Source: Aquiflexum gelatinilyticum
GTDB lineage: Bacteria > Bacteroidota > Bacteroidia > Cytophagales > Cyclobacteriaceae
Direction: 5' to 3'
Assembly: GCF_024741135.1 (NCBI RefSeq)
Contig: NZ_JANSUY010000001.1
Span: 248,001 to 312,000 of the forward strand
Length of the DNA stretch: 64,000 nt
In this document: positions 1 through 9,604 of the stretch, piece after piece
Layout of the letters: each line of letters begins with the position of its first letter
Numbering within the stretch: position 1 is the stretch's first letter
Program-made: the position numbers and the translations under genes
Notes under the pieces: generated by a model
Told to the model about the DNA's origin: nothing
The model's input: only the letters and a program-made list of their open reading frames with translations
Database searches by the model: none

Positions 1-495
1 CTCCACGGTAAAAGCGGCGATTTCTTCCACTTTTTTGATTATAGATTTTTCACGGTGCTGGGTCAGAAAGTTCTTTTGAAATTTCTTATCATCCTGTGTC
101 TGCATGATTACAGGTGCTGCATTTTTAGCTTGCAAACTGCTGACCAGCCTTTTGTATTTCTGAAGCGCCCCATGGATTTCTTCTTCTTTAAAAGGCTTGA
201 GCACATAGTCTATCCCGTTGTTTTTGATCGCTTCGAGTGTATACTCATCGTAGGCGGTGCAAAACACGATGGGCACGGTTACATCCACATGTTTAAAGAT
301 TTCGAAGCTCTTCCCATCTGCCAACTGGATATCAAAAAAGAGAATATCCAGGTTTTTCTGGTATTTACTCAAGTACTGGACCGCTTCTGCTATCGACTCT
401 AGTTTTTCGATGACCATAAAGTCGTCATCTTGCTCAATGATTTCCTGTAAAAGTAAGGCGGTATGTGCTTCGTCTTCCACAATTAAGGCATTCAT
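1..495 (-). CDS. LytTR-family response regulator, partial (C-terminus beyond window)
   Basis: The start codon is at 495 and the gene runs off the left edge. The visible 165 residues form a CheY-like receiver: an acidic pocket near residue 8 (VEDEA), phospho-acceptor Asp in LFFDIQLADG, and the conserved Lys in YVLKPF. After it comes a linker and the beginning of what should be a LytTR DNA-binding domain, judged from the close match to the complete regulator at 3468-4241 (both share a FEIFKHV segment). It overlaps the upstream histidine kinase by 4 nt (ATGA), so the two are probably translationally coupled. It should act in the cytoplasm as the transcription factor of this LytS-like kinase. The output domain itself is not visible here. 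Confidence 0.9.
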   Translation of the reverse strand, partial: MNALIVEDEAHTALLLQEIIEQDDDFMVIEKLESIAEAVQYLSKYQKNLDILFFDIQLADGKSFEIFKHVDVTVPIVFCTAYDEYTLEAIKNNGIDYVLKPFKEEEIHGALQKYKRLVSSLQAKNAAPVIMQTQDDKKFQKNFLTQHREKSIIKKVEEIAAFTVE

Positions 496-1472
496 CTTTT
501 CAGCAGTTTTAATTGTACAAGAAAATGTCCGTCCGTTTCTTTAATCGTAACCCCATCCTGCTGATTCAAAAGCGCATAACGCTTTCTCAAAACATCCAGG
601 CCATAACCGGAGCTTTCAGTCTCTTCAATTTTCGGTTGGAGGTTATTGCATACTTCGATATGACCGCTATCCGTACTTAGGATCTCAATGGTCAGCGGTT
701 TTTTGGCGGTCATACTGTTGTGCTTGAAGCAATTCTCTACCACTATCTGCAATGCCATAGCAGGTAAATGCAAGGAATGCAACTTCTCGTCAACCCCAAA
801 TTTCACTTCCACGGCTGCCTCGTTGCGGTTTTTCATCAGGAAAAGGTACGACTCTAGCACCATCAGCTCTTCAGAAAGCGGTAGCGTCGAGTTATCGTCA
901 TGCCTCAATATCTGCCTGTAAAAGTCGGACAGCTTCATTATGAAAGCCTCGGCATGTTGATGCTGTTGTCGCACCATGGAACGTAGTGTGTTCAAAGAGT
1001 TGAACAGAAAGTGTGGATCGACCGTTTTTTGCAAAGCTTTTAATTGGACCCTGTAATTTTCCTTCTGTATCTGCTCCTTCTCAATCAATAACTTCGAAAT
1101 ATTTTCCTGCGTTTTGAGCGCATATTGAATAATCATAAAAATGATGGAAGCAAATATGATTCTCGGTATCGATTGGGCCCTTAATGAATTCTCTACTCCA
1201 TCTGGCATAAATAGGAAGAAAAGACCGTTTAAAACGACAATACAAGCAAGGATGCCCAACACAAATAGCAACGCCCTATATTTGGTTTTTTTTACCCTCC
1301 AAAGTTCCCAAAGCATATACCACAATGCGTAACAGGTGATGAACCCAACTATCCAGTTACCGATGAAACCCATATTAAAAATGGACTCCGTATCGGGGTT
1401 TGCATATATCCCCAGAAGGGGCAAAACCATGGATAGGGCAATGGGAAATATGGTTTTTGTGTTGAGTTTCAA
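492..1472 (-). CDS. LytS-like sensor histidine kinase (His_kinase PF06580 type)
   Basis: 326 residues. Three or four hydrophobic segments in residues 1-120 anchor it in the inner membrane. A short coiled-coil-like linker (about 121-148) leads to the phospho-acceptor motif DPHFLFNSLNTL with His154. The ATP-binding domain shows the N box (VVENCFKHN, about 245-252) and a glycine box (SGYGLDVL, about 288-295). There is no recognisable extracellular sensing domain, so the membrane segments probably sense the signal, as in many Bacteroidota LytS-like kinases. It is the upstream partner of the regulator at 1-495. The pair is divergent from, and paralogous to, the kinase-regulator pair at 2470-4241. 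Confidence 0.92.
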   Translation of the reverse strand: MKLNTKTIFPIALSMVLPLLGIYANPDTESIFNMGFIGNWIVGFITCYALWYMLWELWRVKKTKYRALLFVLGILACIVVLNGLFFLFMPDGVENSLRAQSIPRIIFASIIFMIIQYALKTQENISKLLIEKEQIQKENYRVQLKALQKTVDPHFLFNSLNTLRSMVRQQHQHAEAFIMKLSDFYRQILRHDDNSTLPLSEELMVLESYLFLMKNRNEAAVEVKFGVDEKLHSLHLPAMALQIVVENCFKHNSMTAKKPLTIEILSTDSGHIEVCNNLQPKIEETESSGYGLDVLRKRYALLNQQDGVTIKETDGHFLVQLKLLKR

Positions 1473-2469
1473 TTTTAAGAATAGAATATTTAATACAAGG
1501 ATTAGGCAACTAGTTAAGATTTTTTGGTGTATCTACCAAAAATGGGAATTCCTGATTCAGGGAGCTTCTGAGGTGTCTTCACCGACTTTCGGTTTGTCCT
1601 AAATTCACGGAAAATTTAATGCTTTTTCATGATTGATTTACCCCAAAATTACGTCCTATTACACTCCTAGTATTTATCGAACGCAGTGAACTGAACAAGG
1701 ATGTCTGTGAATTGAACAAACATACTATCAAAGGAACATATCTACTAAATCAGTTCAACTGTACCCCCGCCATCCTCAAACCTCCTTTGCGCCCATAGGG
1801 GCGAGCGCAAAATTAACCCTTCCAAATAAAAAAACTTCCTAGTTATTGGAACCTTCGCTGATCAAAACATCCCCGGGCTGCAAAGATTTGGTCTTTACAT
1901 TTCTGAGAAGGGCTAATATGCTTCTGATTTTCATGGTTCAGGTTGGCAGCGTAATAAATAATTTATACAATTTTTTCGGAAAATTGTTTTCGATCAACCC
2001 TTTTGAGGAGTTAAAAGGGGGAACTGGGATAGGCTTTGATAGTAGTTGAAGTGGCAAACTGCTTCTGTTCATGCAGGATTTTTTTTTGGATTCAATTGGG
2101 AGTATCGGTATAAAAAAGGAATGATGAAATGCCCATGATCCCGTATGTACGGGATCACACATGGAGAAGATTATCTTGACGTATTCTTCCGAAGATAAAT
2201 CGGGAAAGCCTATCTGACCTTTGAAAAACAAATTATAAACAGTTGAAATCTAGCCTTCCTGTGGCAGACAGGCATGACCTAAAGTGACACACAGAGAGAT
2301 AATTATAATCCATGCGAGATTCCATAAGGCCTATGAAGAAAAATTATAATCATATGAAATTAAAAACCGAAGAGTTCAATCCTTTAAAATCAAACTTGAG
2401 CTGTCAATTTGAAGGTTTTGAACAAAGATTTATTCCTATTTAAATGATTTTTCGTATGCTTGTTGAGCT
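1473..2469. other. Long divergent intergenic region between two two-component systems
   Basis: About 1 kb with no convincing gene; short open frames on both strands lack family similarity or signal peptides. It must hold the promoters of the two divergent kinase genes. It contains a perfect 9-bp inverted repeat with a 2-nt loop at 2137-2156 and a smaller stem (CCTGT/ACAGG) near 2259-2273. No exact TAnnTTTG promoter was found close to either start codon. A degraded gene cannot be excluded. Confidence 0.6.
2137..2156. repeat. Perfect inverted repeat, 9-bp arms
   Basis: Arms GATCCCGTA and TACGGGATC are separated by TG. There is no T-run on either side, so it is unlikely to be a simple terminator. 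Its position between two divergent regulatory operons makes an operator or short extragenic palindrome possible. No regulator can be assigned. Confidence 0.55.
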
Positions 2470-3471
2470 ATGAATAGAATTGAAAGAATATTACCCATCA
2501 TCCTTTCCTTGCTGCTGCCTGGACTCAGTATTATAAGCAATAGGGGTGATCTTGATCCGATACAAGCTTTTCCAAAATACCTGTTAAGTGTCTTATTTCT
2601 ATATTCTATTTGGCAGTTAAATGACTACCAATTCAAGCATCCGGACTGGTTCATTTTTAGAGTTGGTGAAACCAAAATGGTGAAAGCAGTATTTGTGTTG
2701 ACCAATCTCCTATACATCTGCTTTATTTTGGTCTTGGATTATTTCCTTTTGCCATCATGGATAAGTCTATCTTCTGCCGTACCCATATGGGTTGTGGCAA
2801 CCAGACTTACTATGGCCTCCTTGATCTTTGCAGTATTCCAACAAGCACTGAAAATGACCAAGAAGCAGGAGTCTCTTTATGCGCAAAACCTCCTGCTTCA
2901 GACTGAGAAGCTAAAGTCTGAATTGGAAACTATGAAGCAGCAGATCAATCCACATTTTCTATTCAACAGCCTTAACACATTGATTGATTTGATTGAAGAG
3001 GATCAAAAAAAAGCTGTTGGCTTTGTCAGGGTTTTCTCGAATCTGTACCGGGTGGTTTTACAAAGCAGCAGGCGGGATTTTGTTTTTCTCGAGGATGAGC
3101 TGACCTTTTTAAATGATTATTGGGAGTTGCTGAAAATCCGGTTTAATGGGGCGGTTCATCTCGAAGTGAATATCCCTGACGAAATGCGTAAGGTGCTGAT
3201 CCCTCCACTTTCTTTGCAACTCTTGATCGAAAATGCAGTGAAGCACAACCAAGCAACCCACGAAAATCCGCTCCGGATCGAAGTATTTGAGACCAAGGAT
3301 ACTTTAGTCATTCAAAACAATATCAATCCCAAACCATTTGTATCATACAGTGAGGGACTTGGTCTTGAAAATTTACAGAAACGTTTTTCATTGCTGGTGG
3401 CCCCAATCGAGTACGGTGAAGATAATGAGTTGTTTAAAGTGATTTTGCCATTAAAAAAGAAACAATTATGA
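2470..3471 (+). CDS. LytS-like sensor histidine kinase
   Basis: 333 residues. Hydrophobic helices lie at about 8-22, 36-50, 72-96 and 106-126. A coiled-coil linker follows (about 130-158), then the phospho-acceptor motif INPHFLFNSLNTL with His162. The N box appears as LLIENAVKHN and the glycine box as EGLGLENL. It belongs to the same His_kinase family as the gene at 492-1472, and no extracytoplasmic domain is apparent. The start of the following regulator overlaps its stop by 4 nt (ATGA), indicating a coupled kinase-regulator operon. Confidence 0.92.
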   Translation: MNRIERILPIILSLLLPGLSIISNRGDLDPIQAFPKYLLSVLFLYSIWQLNDYQFKHPDWFIFRVGETKMVKAVFVLTNLLYICFILVLDYFLLPSWISLSSAVPIWVVATRLTMASLIFAVFQQALKMTKKQESLYAQNLLLQTEKLKSELETMKQQINPHFLFNSLNTLIDLIEEDQKKAVGFVRVFSNLYRVVLQSSRRDFVFLEDELTFLNDYWELLKIRFNGAVHLEVNIPDEMRKVLIPPLSLQLLIENAVKHNQATHENPLRIEVFETKDTLVIQNNINPKPFVSYSEGLGLENLQKRFSLLVAPIEYGEDNELFKVILPLKKKQL

Positions 3472-4241
3472 ACCTCATAATTAAGATTCTAATCGTTGAA
3501 GATGAAGATATTGCCGTAAAACGCCTTTTGAAAGAGTTGGAAAAACTACCTATAAGGTTTGAAGTGATAGGTGCAGTAAATAGTGTTCAAGGTTTTCTGG
3601 ATTGGATGCGGACACGACAGGAAGCAGATTTGATTTTTATGGACATCCATCTTACTGATGGGCTTAGTTTTGAGATTTTTAAGCACGTGGAGGTTTCTAT
3701 ACCCGTAATTTTCACTACTGCTTTCGATGAATATGCCTTGCAGGCATTTAAAGTGAAAGGATTGGATTATATTCTTAAACCGATAGATCCCACAGAACTG
3801 GAGAAAGCCATTAACAATTATCTGGCATCATATAAAGATTACAACCGTCAAAATTACATGCATCAATTGATAACCTTGGCCAGGGAATTTAGGCCTGAAA
3901 GCTACCGCTCTAGCTTTCTAGTCGATTTTAAGCAAAAAATGCACCTCGTGGATGTATATGACGTGGCCTTCATTTATGTAAAGGAAAGGGGATTATTTCT
4001 TCGAAAGAAGGACCAAAAGGAATATGTCATTGATTTTTTTCTGGATGAATTGGAGAAGCAATTGGACCCGGCAATGTTCTTTAGGGCCAATCGTCAGTAC
4101 TTGGTTGCCCGATCTGCAATAGAAGAAATAGAGCCTTATTTTACGGGACGTTTATTGCTCAAGGTTCACCCCGAGCCACCTTCACCGATTATCATCAGCA
4201 AAGAAAAAGCTTCGGAGTTTAAACGGTGGGCGGATTATTGA
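3468..4241 (+). CDS. LytTR-family response regulator
   Basis: 257 residues. The receiver domain (about 5-120) has the acidic pair in VEDED, phospho-acceptor Asp59 (IFMDIHL), the Thr/Ala region IFTTAFDEY and Lys104 (YILKPID). The C-terminal part, about 148-255, fits a LytTR DNA-binding domain, including the FFRANRQYLV segment typical of this fold. It is translationally coupled to the kinase at 2470-3471. It probably activates or represses nearby membrane genes; the co-directional exporter cluster starting at 4601 is the obvious candidate target, but that is inference from position. Confidence 0.93.
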   Translation: MNLIIKILIVEDEDIAVKRLLKELEKLPIRFEVIGAVNSVQGFLDWMRTRQEADLIFMDIHLTDGLSFEIFKHVEVSIPVIFTTAFDEYALQAFKVKGLDYILKPIDPTELEKAINNYLASYKDYNRQNYMHQLITLAREFRPESYRSSFLVDFKQKMHLVDVYDVAFIYVKERGLFLRKKDQKEYVIDFFLDELEKQLDPAMFFRANRQYLVARSAIEEIEPYFTGRLLLKVHPEPPSPIIISKEKASEFKRWADY

Positions 4242-4600
4242 TTTTGACAAGTAAAGTCAACCATAAACTTTTTTGCTGCCTTGACCTTGAACATCTTTCA
4301 CTTGCTCAGCAGCAACTTTTCACCCAACATGCTGCCTAAGCAACCCTGAAGGTGCAATAGAAATTACCGGCATCCGCTGGAGCCATTTTCTAATTTTATG
4401 CCAAAGAAGCCATCCATCAGGTATCAGTTAATCCTTGTCCTGAAGTATCACCATGATGTAATACCTGAAGTGGGGAGGAGAGTCTTCTGATTTAGGCAGA
4501 TAAAGAACGGTTCAACCCTTGATTTTTCTGCTTCAGCAACCTTAGCCTACTTTAGAAAAAGTATCCCATGTTAATTTGATTAATAAATAATTCAAAATGT
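4242..4600. other. Intergenic region, no gene seen
   Basis: 359 bp with no convincing coding sequence. A small stem (TTGAC/GTCAA, near 4245-4261) follows the regulator stop but lacks an adjacent T-run. A T-rich stretch and TTAATTTG near 4570-4580 could be part of a promoter for the gene at 4601, but it matches the Bacteroidota -7 consensus only partly. Confidence 0.5.
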
Positions 4601-5029
4601 ATGGAAAAGGTGAATAAAGTAATAATAACAATCTTTTTGGTTATAGCCGCATTTCAGGCACATGCACAAGAATCAATCAATGGGATCTGGCTTACAGAGG
4701 AAGGGAACAGTAAGGTTGAAATCTACCAAAAGGGCGACAAATCCTTTGGTAAAGTGGTTTGGCTGGAGCAACCTACAGACCAAAATGGGAATCCCGTCAC
4801 CGACCGAAACAACCCAAACAAGGATTTAAGGAATCGCCAGGTTTTGGGTATTGATATGTTAAAGGACCTTCAATATCGAAACGGAAAGTGGTACGGTAAA
4901 ATCTATGCTCCAAAGCGCGGATTGGAATTGGATGTGGTATTGGTTGGCTTGGGAAAAGAAAAACTGGAGTTGAATGTGTCTTACCGAGGGTTTACCCGCA
5001 AGCAAACCTGGACTCGATCGACACTTTAA
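4601..5029 (+). CDS. DUF2147 family secreted protein
   Basis: 142 residues with a signal peptide (cleavage probable after AHA near residue 22). The mature part matches the DUF2147 pattern: GIWLTEEGNSKVEIYQ near its start, a KVVWLEQP strand, a DRNNPNKDLRNRQVLG loop, and the closing YRGFTRKQTWTR. The family is common in Proteobacteria and Bacteroidota and is thought to be a small periplasmic or envelope beta-barrel lipocalin-like protein of unknown role. It begins the co-directional cluster that leads into the tripartite exporter; the next gene starts 19 nt after its stop. Confidence 0.85.
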   Translation: MEKVNKVIITIFLVIAAFQAHAQESINGIWLTEEGNSKVEIYQKGDKSFGKVVWLEQPTDQNGNPVTDRNNPNKDLRNRQVLGIDMLKDLQYRNGKWYGKIYAPKRGLELDVVLVGLGKEKLELNVSYRGFTRKQTWTRSTL

Positions 5030-5048
5030 GCTTGCAGATTCAAGTAGA

Positions 5049-5822
5049 ATGAGAAGGATACTGGTATTGCTAGCCCTGCTGATTACCTCATGCAACTTAA
5101 TGGCCCAGACCACAGGATATGTCCCGTTCACTTATGCCAACAAAACGATAGAAGAACTGGAAAAAAGACCGGTTCTTATAGACTCTCTTAAAAGGGTTTA
5201 CAAAAAAAGATGGACTATAGGATTGGAATATGGTCTGAGGTTCGTGTCCAATTCTGGTCGGTCAACTTTACCGGATACGATCACCCTAGCAGATTTTACG
5301 AGCAAGAGATCGTTTATCGGTTTGGAGGGTGGGTATTTTGTTTCAAAAGACATCCAAGTTTTCCTCGCATTTGATTTTATGTCTTTACCTAAAAACCAAA
5401 CCATCACTTCCCTGACAATTGGCGGACCTAATGGGATACAAGTCGAGGGTAGTGGCAGTGGAGGGGCAATGGTTAATGTTGGAATTGGGGGCAAGTATTT
5501 TTTCAACGTCGGAGCTTTTAGCCGGATATATACCGGATTAAAGCTAGGGATAATAAAAGCTGTGGCTGAAGGTGGAAACGGTGGGTTTACGCTCGCACAA
5601 GGTCAGTATCAACAAACCATCCGTCAAAGCAGGAACTACAACTATGGTAATATTTTATTTGGACTTGCCCATAGACTTTCGCCAAGACTGATGATTGATA
5701 TTAACATGGGCTATCTACATGCTTCAAGTTCAAGGAATATAGGTGGGATTATTTCTCCGGGAGGAATTACTTCTACGCTTGCATTACAGTTCATTATTGG
5801 CAAATGGAATCGAGTGAGATGA
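5049..5822 (+). CDS. Outer-membrane beta-barrel protein, function unknown
   Basis: 257 residues from the ATG at 5049, chosen because it begins a clean signal peptide (MRRILVLLALL, cleavage after LMAQ or nearby). The in-frame start at 4974 would lie inside the preceding gene. The mature protein has alternating hydrophobic/polar strands with many Gly and aromatic residues (for example RSFIGLEGGYFVSKDIQVFL) and ends in a strand (STLALQFIIGKWNRVR), the usual look of an 8- to 10-strand outer-membrane barrel. No specific family was recognised. It sits between DUF2147 and the TolC gene, so it may be an accessory of the exporter. Confidence 0.75.
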   Translation: MRRILVLLALLITSCNLMAQTTGYVPFTYANKTIEELEKRPVLIDSLKRVYKKRWTIGLEYGLRFVSNSGRSTLPDTITLADFTSKRSFIGLEGGYFVSKDIQVFLAFDFMSLPKNQTITSLTIGGPNGIQVEGSGSGGAMVNVGIGGKYFFNVGAFSRIYTGLKLGIIKAVAEGGNGGFTLAQGQYQQTIRQSRNYNYGNILFGLAHRLSPRLMIDINMGYLHASSSRNIGGIISPGGITSTLALQFIIGKWNRVR

Positions 5823-5949
5823 ACTAACTAAATGGATGCCATGCCTAATGAATAATCCTGTCGAAAGACCATCTCCATTCCATAACGGAACAGGCTATTT
5901 GCAGTGGCCGGTTAAAAACAAATTTTGTAAACATGAAAAAAAACCGAGA

Positions 5950-7275
5950 ATGACTTTTAATAAGCAATTCATGCTTTTGCTTTTTATGATCATTTCCTTT
6001 AAAGCTGGTGCTCAGACCGATCCTGTTTTGGTGGAGGTTGCTTCTGTGGAAGAGCTTATCAAGCTCATAAGAACGCAAAACCCAGATCTGAAGAGCTATT
6101 TGCTCAATGTGGAAAAGAGCAGTTTTGAAGTAAAGGCTTCAAAGTCAGTATTCTTGCCTTCAGTTACCGGCAGCTTCGGTGGGCAAAAGAACTTCGAGCT
6201 GCCCGTCACTCCCGTTCCAGGCGATTTCTTTGGTCAGCCTGGCGGCACTGTAAATGCCCAATTTGGACAGGAATACGCCTACAATGCTGGCCTCAATTTA
6301 ACGATGAGTCTGATCGACTGGCAATCTATGCTGAAGGTGAAAATGGCTAAGTTGACTTATGAAGCCGCTGAGGCACAACAAGCGGCTTACCTACAACTAC
6401 TTGATCAGCAGGTACATTTCACTTATTACGCCCTGGTCATTTCCAAGCAAGCCATAGCCCTAGCTGAGAAGGATATGGAAATAGCTGACAGCATTGCTTC
6501 GTTGAGTGAGCAAAAATTCAGAGAAGGCACATTGGATGCAATAGCTGCGAACCAAGCAGGAATCAATTCCAATGTCACTAGGCAAAACCTAACTACCAGC
6601 AGACAACTATATCAAAACAATAGCAATGACCTTAAGCTTCTGTTGGGACTGCGGGAAGTGGATTCAATACATGTTGTGGCTGATATAAATTATGAATTGC
6701 CTCCAAAATATAGCGCTATTGAGCTTGTTCCTGATGAGGAAATCAGACTAGCCAGAATCGGTGCGCAGCAGGCACAGAATCAGGTCAACATCCAAAAATC
6801 CCTATTTGTTCCTAAGCTTTCTTTATATGGCTATTATGGGAAACAACAATTCAGGGAAAATTTCGGGATTGAATTTGGCAATAATTCTTGGACAAATTAC
6901 AGTTACCTCGGACTGAACTTTTCCATTCCCATTTTCACCGGTTTCTCTACTAAAAATAAACTTAGGGCCAGTAAGGTGGATCTTGAACTGGCAGAATATG
7001 AGCTGAATCAGGTAAATCTCGAGAGCCAAATTCAGGATGCCCAGCTGATTGAGGAGTATCACTCTAGTTTGATCAACGCGAATCTTGCCCTTGAGGCTTT
7101 TCGACTCTATGAAAAAAACGAAAGACTTACCCTTCAAAAGTATTCAGAAGGCTTGATCAGCCTGGATCGCTATCTCTACGCCTTTGAGGATTACCTAAAA
7201 GCTGAAAATGCATTTTTAAATTCTCTGTTGAACACTTATTCCTATTACAGCCAAATCATTCCAAGAATCCAATGA
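5950..7275 (+). CDS. TolC family outer-membrane efflux protein
   Basis: 441 residues from the ATG at 5950, which gives a signal peptide ending in FKAGAQ; an upstream in-frame ATG at 5836 would add a non-signal leader. The protein shows two repeats of long alpha-helical hairpins interrupted by beta strands (SLYGYYGKQ and YLGLNFSIPIFTGF), as in outer-membrane efflux proteins (OEP domains about 30-210 and 240-430). It forms the outer-membrane channel of the export system. The stop overlaps the adaptor start by 4 nt. Confidence 0.93.
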   Translation: MTFNKQFMLLLFMIISFKAGAQTDPVLVEVASVEELIKLIRTQNPDLKSYLLNVEKSSFEVKASKSVFLPSVTGSFGGQKNFELPVTPVPGDFFGQPGGTVNAQFGQEYAYNAGLNLTMSLIDWQSMLKVKMAKLTYEAAEAQQAAYLQLLDQQVHFTYYALVISKQAIALAEKDMEIADSIASLSEQKFREGTLDAIAANQAGINSNVTRQNLTTSRQLYQNNSNDLKLLLGLREVDSIHVVADINYELPPKYSAIELVPDEEIRLARIGAQQAQNQVNIQKSLFVPKLSLYGYYGKQQFRENFGIEFGNNSWTNYSYLGLNFSIPIFTGFSTKNKLRASKVDLELAEYELNQVNLESQIQDAQLIEEYHSSLINANLALEAFRLYEKNERLTLQKYSEGLISLDRYLYAFEDYLKAENAFLNSLLNTYSYYSQIIPRIQ

Positions 7276-8363
7276 AAACTATCCGAAACCTATCGCTTTG
7301 TTGTGGCATTTTGGCCATCCTTAGCTCCTGCAATACTTCAGAAACTACAAGTGCCCGGCAGATAGCAATAGTAGATGCGGTATTTGCAAGTGGTCATATC
7401 ATCATGGAAAATGAATACCTGGTCACAGCAAACAGTGAGGGCTACCTAGTGGCAGCACCGATTCAAGAGGGGGATTCTGTAAATGCAGGGATGCCGTTAT
7501 TTCAGCTCTCCAGTGAGGTGCAAAACGAGCAGTTGTCTGGAGCGCAAGCGACCTACCAGGACGCCCTTAAGAATCTGAATGATAACTCACCTCAACAGAG
7601 TCAACTTCGCCTGCAAATCGAACAGGCCAAAGCGCAACTTGAAATAGATGCTGCCAATTACAAACGATATCAGAATCTATCTAAGACTGGAGCGGTATCG
7701 CAGCAAGAGCTCGAGCGTGCCAAGGTGCAATATGAAAACTCCAGACGCCAAGTGGATATCCTACAAAAATCACTGAGTGATCTGGTAGAAAAATTGAGGC
7801 TTAACCTCGTCAATGCAGAAACCCAACTTAATATCCAAAAGGAAAACACCAGCGATTATTACCTCTCCTCTTTTATTGACGGTAGGGTACTGGAAGTTTA
7901 TAAAAATCAAGGGGACCTTGTAAGACGAGGAGAAACTATAGCCAGGATTGGAGGAGGAAAACCGCTGGTAAAATTGTTTGTGGGAGAGGAGGATATTGAC
8001 AAGATCAAAGTAGGGCAGCTGACCACCATCTCGCTGAATACCCAAAAAGACGACTTACTTGATGCTCGCATTTCAAAAATCTATCCCGCCTTTGATGAGC
8101 TGCAGCAATCATTTATTTGTGAAGCAGCATTTGCAGAAGCCCCCGAGCTCTATGTGAACACCCAGCTGCAGGCAAATATCATCATCGCTCAAAAAGAAAA
8201 TGCCTTGGTCATCCCTAGCAATTACCTTCTGCCGGGTGATAGTATTCTCTATAAAGACGGGGAAAAAGCAGCAGTAAAAGTAGGTATCCGCACTAGTGAC
8301 TGGGTGGAGATCATATCCGGGCTTGATCAATCCAGGCAAATTAAACAGATGAAAAAGCCATGA
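7272..8363 (+). CDS. HlyD/RND-type periplasmic adaptor lipoprotein
   Basis: 363 residues. A lipoprotein signal peptide ends in ILSSC near residue 20, so it is probably anchored in the inner membrane facing the periplasm. A lipoyl-like half-motif (GYLVAAPIQEGDSVNAGMPL) is followed by a coiled-coil hairpin (about 85-185), the second lipoyl half (IDGRVLEVYKNQGDLVRRGE), and beta-barrel and membrane-proximal parts. It bridges the permease and the TolC channel. It overlaps both neighbours by 4 nt, a tight operon. Confidence 0.93.
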   Translation: MKTIRNLSLCCGILAILSSCNTSETTSARQIAIVDAVFASGHIIMENEYLVTANSEGYLVAAPIQEGDSVNAGMPLFQLSSEVQNEQLSGAQATYQDALKNLNDNSPQQSQLRLQIEQAKAQLEIDAANYKRYQNLSKTGAVSQQELERAKVQYENSRRQVDILQKSLSDLVEKLRLNLVNAETQLNIQKENTSDYYLSSFIDGRVLEVYKNQGDLVRRGETIARIGGGKPLVKLFVGEEDIDKIKVGQLTTISLNTQKDDLLDARISKIYPAFDELQQSFICEAAFAEAPELYVNTQLQANIIIAQKENALVIPSNYLLPGDSILYKDGEKAAVKVGIRTSDWVEIISGLDQSRQIKQMKKP

Positions 8364-9604
8364 GTCGGGTGACCAATCTGAAAATATCCCGTGCCCACCT
8401 TACCTCAAGGGTCAAGCAAACCATGGTGGCGATCCTAAGCGTAACCTTCGGTATATCCATGTACATTTTTATGAATGGGTTCATGACTGGTGTCAATGAT
8501 ACACAAACTGAGCTCGCTTTCAGTACACTGGCGCACATTCATATCTATAATGATCTTCCTGAAGACAATACCAATCTTTTACAAAAGAAATATGGGGATG
8601 ATAAACTGGTAAACCTTAGAAATGCGAAGGTGATCCAATATACTGAAGGAATTAAGAATTCTGCAAAGATTATTGCTGCCATTGAAGACCATCCTGCCAT
8701 TACCGGCATTACTCCCCAAGTCAATGTCAATGTGTTCTTTAGAAATGGAGCCACCAAACTCAACGGAGTTTTATCAGGCATTGATGTGAATCAGGAGAGT
8801 GTCCTCTTCGGCACTGAAAAATACATTACACAGGGTAGCTGGAGGAGTTTGGAAGACCGAGGTGATGGAGTGGTACTGGGAGCAGGCTTGGCTGCGAAAT
8901 TAAGTTTGACCCTAGATGATAATGTGACGGTGATTACTGCTGATGGTGTCAGTCGCAATTTTAAGGTAATCGGTATCATCAAAACAACTATCGGTGGGGT
9001 AGACAATGCCAAAGGCTACGTCCGCATCAGCTCAGCAAGGCAGTTGATTTCCAAAAATCAGGGTTATGTTACTGATATTCAGATCAACATCAAAAATTTC
9101 AATGAGGCAACCAAAGTAGCCACTCAACTAGCCCCCAAAGTTGCCTATAAAGTGGAGTCCTGGAATGAGTCTAACGGCCAACTTCAAGCCGGAAATGACT
9201 TAAGGAATATCATTGCTGTAGCTGTTTCACTCACCATCCTTCTGGTAGCCGGTTTTGGAATTTTCAACATAATGAACATGACTGTGAATGAAAAAATAAA
9301 AGAGATCGCAATCCTTAAGGCTATGGGGTTTGACGGAACAGACATCATTCAAATATTCTTGGTTCAGTCTGTCATCATAGGGGTGATCGGTGGAATAGTA
9401 GGGATCATTTTCGGCTATTTAGTTTCAGTATTGGTAAGCTTTATACCCTTTCGCGTGGCAACACTGGATACACTTCCGATGGTTTACGATCCCCAGGATT
9501 ATATCCTAGCATTCATTTTTGGATTGATCACAACATTTGTAGCAGGATATCTCCCTGCCAAAAAAGCTTCTCAAGTGGACCCTGTAGAAATAATAAGAGG
9601 ATGA
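8360..9604 (+). CDS. ABC transporter permease, FtsX/LolE/MacB type
   Basis: 414 residues. One N-terminal transmembrane segment (about 22-42) is followed by a large periplasmic MacB_PCD-type domain (about 45-280) and three C-terminal transmembrane helices (about 290-312, 335-365, 380-400). The segment NMTVNEKIKEIAILKAMGF is characteristic of the FtsX family coupling helix. The ending AKKASQVDPVEIIRG is the usual FtsX-family C-terminus. With a HlyD adaptor and TolC alongside, it fits MacAB-TolC-like export rather than lipoprotein release. Confidence 0.93.
   Translation: MSRVTNLKISRAHLTSRVKQTMVAILSVTFGISMYIFMNGFMTGVNDTQTELAFSTLAHIHIYNDLPEDNTNLLQKKYGDDKLVNLRNAKVIQYTEGIKNSAKIIAAIEDHPAITGITPQVNVNVFFRNGATKLNGVLSGIDVNQESVLFGTEKYITQGSWRSLEDRGDGVVLGAGLAAKLSLTLDDNVTVITADGVSRNFKVIGIIKTTIGGVDNAKGYVRISSARQLISKNQGYVTDIQINIKNFNEATKVATQLAPKVAYKVESWNESNGQLQAGNDLRNIIAVAVSLTILLVAGFGIFNIMNMTVNEKIKEIAILKAMGFDGTDIIQIFLVQSVIIGVIGGIVGIIFGYLVSVLVSFIPFRVATLDTLPMVYDPQDYILAFIFGLITTFVAGYLPAKKASQVDPVEIIRG

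Noticed and set aside
1846-2231. Short open frames in the 1473-2469 gap as small genes
   Set aside because: They overlap each other on opposite strands, have no recognisable motif and no plausible start context.
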